Part shown: piece after piece, positions 27,163 through 28,927 of the stretch
Layout of the letters: every line of letters begins with the position of its first letter
How positions within the stretch are numbered: the stretch's first letter is position 1
Origin: a virus
IMG/VR virus record: IMGVR_UViG_3300025655_000210
Span: 1-28,927 of that record
Reading direction: 5' to 3' (one strand)
DNA: 28,927 bases
Position numbers and translations under genes: made by a program
Notes under the pieces: generated by a model
Databases searched by the model: none
Told to the model about the DNA's origin: nothing
Seen by the model: only the letters and a program-made list of their open reading frames with translations

Positions 27163-27421
27163 AACTCACCTCCTTATTAGATTCAGAACTTGAACCAGAC
27201 TCTAAAGACTCCTCCTCTCTTTGGATTCTAGACAATATCTCAAAAGCATCTTCTATAGCTATCTTCTTAGCCTGTGCTGCGGTCTTCATTTTTTCAGCTG
27301 CCAGGTCGTCATCGTTATCAAATTTTATAATCTTAGCTCCAGCCACCTTTATAAGCTCATCAACAGCCTTATAGCCTGCATCTATAAGCTTGTTTTTTCT
27401 ATCTCTTACTTTATCATGCAT
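27137..27421 (-). CDS. Small terminase subunit candidate, 94 aa
   Basis: A small helical protein encoded immediately before the large terminase, overlapping it by 26 nt. It has a basic N-terminus (KVRDRKNKLID), a helix (AVDELIKVAGAKII), an acidic turn (DNDDD), a second helix (AAEKMKTAAQAKKIAIEDAFEILSRI) and an acidic, Ser-rich tail ending SRARK. The helix-turn-helix-like layout, length and position fit a DNA-recognising small terminase, but I see no diagnostic motif. Its ATG at 27421 overlaps the stop of the GroES-like gene by 16 nt. Confidence 0.6.
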   Translation of the reverse strand: MHDKVRDRKNKLIDAGYKAVDELIKVAGAKIIKFDNDDDLAAEKMKTAAQAKKIAIEDAFEILSRIQREEESLESGSSSESNKEVSFAESRARK

Positions 27422-27924
27422 ACGTCATCAGTTGTCATCTTATAAAACAGATTACCATCAATATAAAACTCATACTCACTCTCTGGAGTGAAAATGATCT
27501 CATCGCCTGGCTTAATAGTTACGTTATCATTAGAATACACAACACGACCATGCAGTTCATGGTCATATGGCTCAACTAATATATTATCTCCAGTAGTTGT
27601 CCAAGAATCCCCATCACTATATGCAAATATCTGGTCATCTTTTATTAGATAGTCTTCCCCTTCAAAAAAATCGACACTAAACCTCTCAATACCATCATAA
27701 TCATTATACTTCCTGAAAACATTATGATGAACAAGAACAGTGTCACCAATCTTAATACTACCATTATAATAAGATGGAAGAAGTTTAACAACTCCAAACC
27801 TATTCGAAGACTTACCATCATCTATCCCATTAGAAACGCTTAAACCGAGCTTAGAAGATGAAGTCTTTGTGCTGTATAGCTTTCCACCTAAAGGGGAAAC
27901 TATAAAACCATGTGGTGACCTCAT
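27406..27924 (-). CDS. Tandem GroES (Cpn10)-like protein, 172 aa
   Basis: The second half (from about residue 113) follows the Cpn10 fold order: NILVEP, GRVVYSND, IKPGDEIIF, a short loop, YIDGNLFYKM, then DDVCMI, much as GroES runs from its first strand through VGDIVIF and EEVLIMSESDILAI. The first half shows a looser copy: GFIVSP, GVVKLLP, IKIGDTVLVHHN, YLI, DDQIFAY. A two-domain cochaperonin would form a ring from half as many chains. The start at 27924 makes an ATGA overlap with the upstream stop; a longer TTG start at 27975 is less likely. T4 gp31 shows that phages can use a GroES-like protein to fold capsid protein with host GroEL. Placement before the head genes supports a similar role here, by inference. 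Confidence 0.65.
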   Translation of the reverse strand: MRSPHGFIVSPLGGKLYSTKTSSSKLGLSVSNGIDDGKSSNRFGVVKLLPSYYNGSIKIGDTVLVHHNVFRKYNDYDGIERFSVDFFEGEDYLIKDDQIFAYSDGDSWTTTGDNILVEPYDHELHGRVVYSNDNVTIKPGDEIIFTPESEYEFYIDGNLFYKMTTDDVCMIK

Positions 27925-28142
27925 ATCTCTATATGATATTCTATTTGAACTGGCTGATTGACTATCTTTTTCCAAAGCTGGATCTCATCTTTCTTATTGA
28001 TTATCCATATCTCATACTCATTAATCTCTCGCATCTTGATCTCATATATCCGATGAGAATCGCCTATGCAACCAGAATCAAGTATGTAATGCATTGAATC
28101 CTTGTAGTCAGGGCCAACAGATATTTTTCTTATTACACTCAA
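27921..28142 (-). CDS. Conserved small phage protein of unknown function, 73 aa
   Basis: It opens VIRKISVGPDYKDSMHYI, a pattern I have a sense of from small genes in Bacteroidetes phages. It then alternates short strands (YEIWIINK, IQLWKKI) and ends IEYHIEI. No catalytic motif is visible. The start is TTG at 28142, which overlaps the upstream stop as TTGA; no ATG precedes the conserved region. The gene ends with an ATGA overlap to the GroES-like gene, so it is tightly coupled on both sides. The role is unknown. Confidence 0.65.
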   Translation of the reverse strand: MSVIRKISVGPDYKDSMHYILDSGCIGDSHRIYEIKMREINEYEIWIINKKDEIQLWKKIVNQPVQIEYHIEI

Positions 28143-28396
28143 TCTATAGATATTAAGTCGCCAGTTGTCATATCTATACGAAACTTAACTCCTGCGTCTG
28201 GACTATACTTATCAACTATCTCTTTTTGATAGTCATCCAAAACACTTTGAGATATCTCGCATCTAGAGATAAGGGAAGACTTTCTACTCGAAAGTGTCTC
28301 TATAGCAACAACAGTTTCTGAAAGTTCAATCTTTGAGGACATCATGTCCTCATGAAGAGATCTTAACTTCTCTAATTCTTTATCTTCTAATTTCAT
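28139..28396 (-). CDS. Small coiled-coil protein of unknown function, 85 aa
   Basis: Residues 1-60 form a charged helix pair (KELEKLRSLHEDMMSSK, then DDYQKEIVDKY). The last 20 residues form a short beta element (VKFRIDMTTGDLISID). No family is recognised. Its ATG at 28396 is 16 nt after a TATATTTG promoter element, so it probably heads the transcript that leads into the terminase and head genes. It overlaps the next gene by 4 nt (TTGA). Confidence 0.65.
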   Translation of the reverse strand: MKLEDKELEKLRSLHEDMMSSKIELSETVVAIETLSSRKSSLISRCEISQSVLDDYQKEIVDKYSPDAGVKFRIDMTTGDLISID

Positions 28397-28412
28397 TTTA
28401 TTATATTTTTAA

Positions 28413-28441
28413 CAAATATAATAATTTTCTAGCTACCACAA
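28413..28441 (-). promoter_or_regulatory. Bacteroidetes-type promoter ahead of the head-module transcript
   Basis: On the minus strand TTG (28439-28441), 18 bases, then TATATTTG (28413-28420). Both boxes and the spacing match the Bacteroidetes consensus TTG-N17-23-TAnnTTTG. The predicted leader to the ATG at 28396 is about 10 nt. This is the best promoter in the window. Confidence 0.55.
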
Positions 28442-28596
28442 CCGATACAGTCTATATGAGAATCTGTTGGCTTTATACCCTTTAGCTTCATTTCAAGGTT
28501 ATGGATCTGATCCTTTATTTCCATATCCTTAAACATATCCCCAGTAAGTTTAGATTTTAGGTATTTTATTTGCTTTCTTAAATCAGAATTATCCAT
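28429..28596 (-). CDS. Small charged protein ending in CIGCGS, 55 aa
   Basis: A Lys/Asp-rich helical body (LRKQIKYLKSKLTGD, then IHNLEMKLKGIKP) is followed by SHIDCIGCGS at the C-terminus, a CxxC pair that could bind metal. The ATG at 28596 lies one base after the amidase stop (TAG T ATG). A longer reading from a TTG at 28620 would overlap the amidase and is less likely. The function is unknown. Confidence 0.55.
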   Translation of the reverse strand: MDNSDLRKQIKYLKSKLTGDMFKDMEIKDQIHNLEMKLKGIKPTDSHIDCIGCGS

Positions 28597-28597
28597 A

Positions 28598-28927
28598 CTA
28601 CAAGTTATTAAGCATTTCAATTAATTCAGGCTGTGGATGACAGTCAGATTTATCAGATCTATAACTTGTATGTGTAAACACTCCTGATTTACCAGCTAAT
28701 GCATCATAACACAAATCCCACATATCCTCATTATAGTCTAGAGGAATTCCATAAGTCTTATTCCAAAATACAAGCAATTGTCTAACAGATTCTATTTGCT
28801 CGTCTGTATATTTTTCAAAACCATAATATCCTCTAAATCCTTCAGGATATTCCTGAACCTTTTCACTAGGAACAACAGTATTAGCAGAAGAATACCATTT
28901 ACCATCCTTCTTTTTAAGTCCTCCCCA
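28598..28927 (-). CDS. N-acetylmuramoyl-L-alanine amidase-like lysin, C-terminal 109 residues
   Basis: The gene enters from the right edge in frame and ends with TAG at 28598-28600, so only its C-terminus is visible. I translated it directly. The visible part contains YTDEQIESVRQLLVFWNK (a helix typical of Amidase_2 enzymes), YGIPLDYNEDMWD, and then GVFTHTSYRSDKSDCHP followed by PELIEML. In the Amidase_2 (T7 lysozyme/PGRP) family a late His and a following Cys or Asp complete the zinc site; the His of THT and the Cys of DCHP fit this. It would cut the amide bond between muramic acid and the peptide stem, for lysis or as a virion lysin. Start and N-terminal zinc ligand are outside the window. 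Confidence 0.75.
   Translation of the reverse strand, partial: WGGLKKKDGKWYSSANTVVPSEKVQEYPEGFRGYYGFEKYTDEQIESVRQLLVFWNKTYGIPLDYNEDMWDLCYDALAGKSGVFTHTSYRSDKSDCHPQPELIEMLNNL

Noticed and set aside
27925-27975. Longer TTG start for the GroES-like gene
   Set aside because: The ATG at 27924 makes a standard ATGA overlap and begins right at the first GroES-like strand. The extra 17 residues are low-complexity and lie within the upstream gene.

Overview
The window is part of the genome of a tailed double-stranded DNA phage. All the genes I can support lie on the minus strand, so the map reads from the right edge to the left. The host is most likely a member of the Bacteroidetes. Starts lack Shine-Dalgarno sequences and sit in A/T-rich leaders. 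Several gaps carry a TAnnTTTG element, the -7 box of Bacteroidetes promoters. One virion protein ends in a BACON-like domain. Gene order and family resemblances fit a crAss-like phage or a related podovirus of this phylum. That assignment comes from recognising sequence patterns; no search was run.

Right end (about 28.9 to 27.1 kb): the C-terminal part of a peptidoglycan amidase, three small proteins of unknown role, a protein built like two tandem GroES/Cpn10 folds, and a small terminase candidate. These genes are tightly packed and often overlap. Head module (27.1 to 19.0 kb): large terminase subunit, portal, acidic scaffold-like protein, HK97-type major capsid protein with a hairpin terminator behind it, then a 249-residue protein forming its own unit with a second terminator. 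Tail module (18.9 to 8.2 kb): two connector/ring-type proteins and a 1346-residue muzzle/stabilisation-type protein with the BACON-like domain, followed by a 961-residue modular protein joined by polythreonine linkers. The three junctions between these four genes are all TAATG. Then come a DxD glycosyltransferase-like protein, a further structural protein and a GNAT-like protein.

Left end (8.3 to 0 kb): an Ala-rich protein and a 474-residue protein that look like internal (ejected) virion proteins, then a giant reading frame of 2040 uninterrupted codons that runs off the left edge. It resembles the polyvalent proteins that some phages package and inject. It has a short N-terminal tandem repeat, a coiled coil, a hydrophobic Gly/Ala-rich zone, a HExxH zincin signature, a region resembling HhH-GPD DNA glycosylases, and a conserved C-terminal module with a VHDFFGH motif.

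The most interesting points are the giant cargo protein with its possible glycosylase-like domain, the polythreonine-linked virion protein followed by a glycosyltransferase, and the duplicated GroES-like protein just ahead of the terminase and capsid genes. No tRNA, rRNA, CRISPR array, insertion sequence or integrase was seen. No stretch longer than 300 bases lacks a gene.
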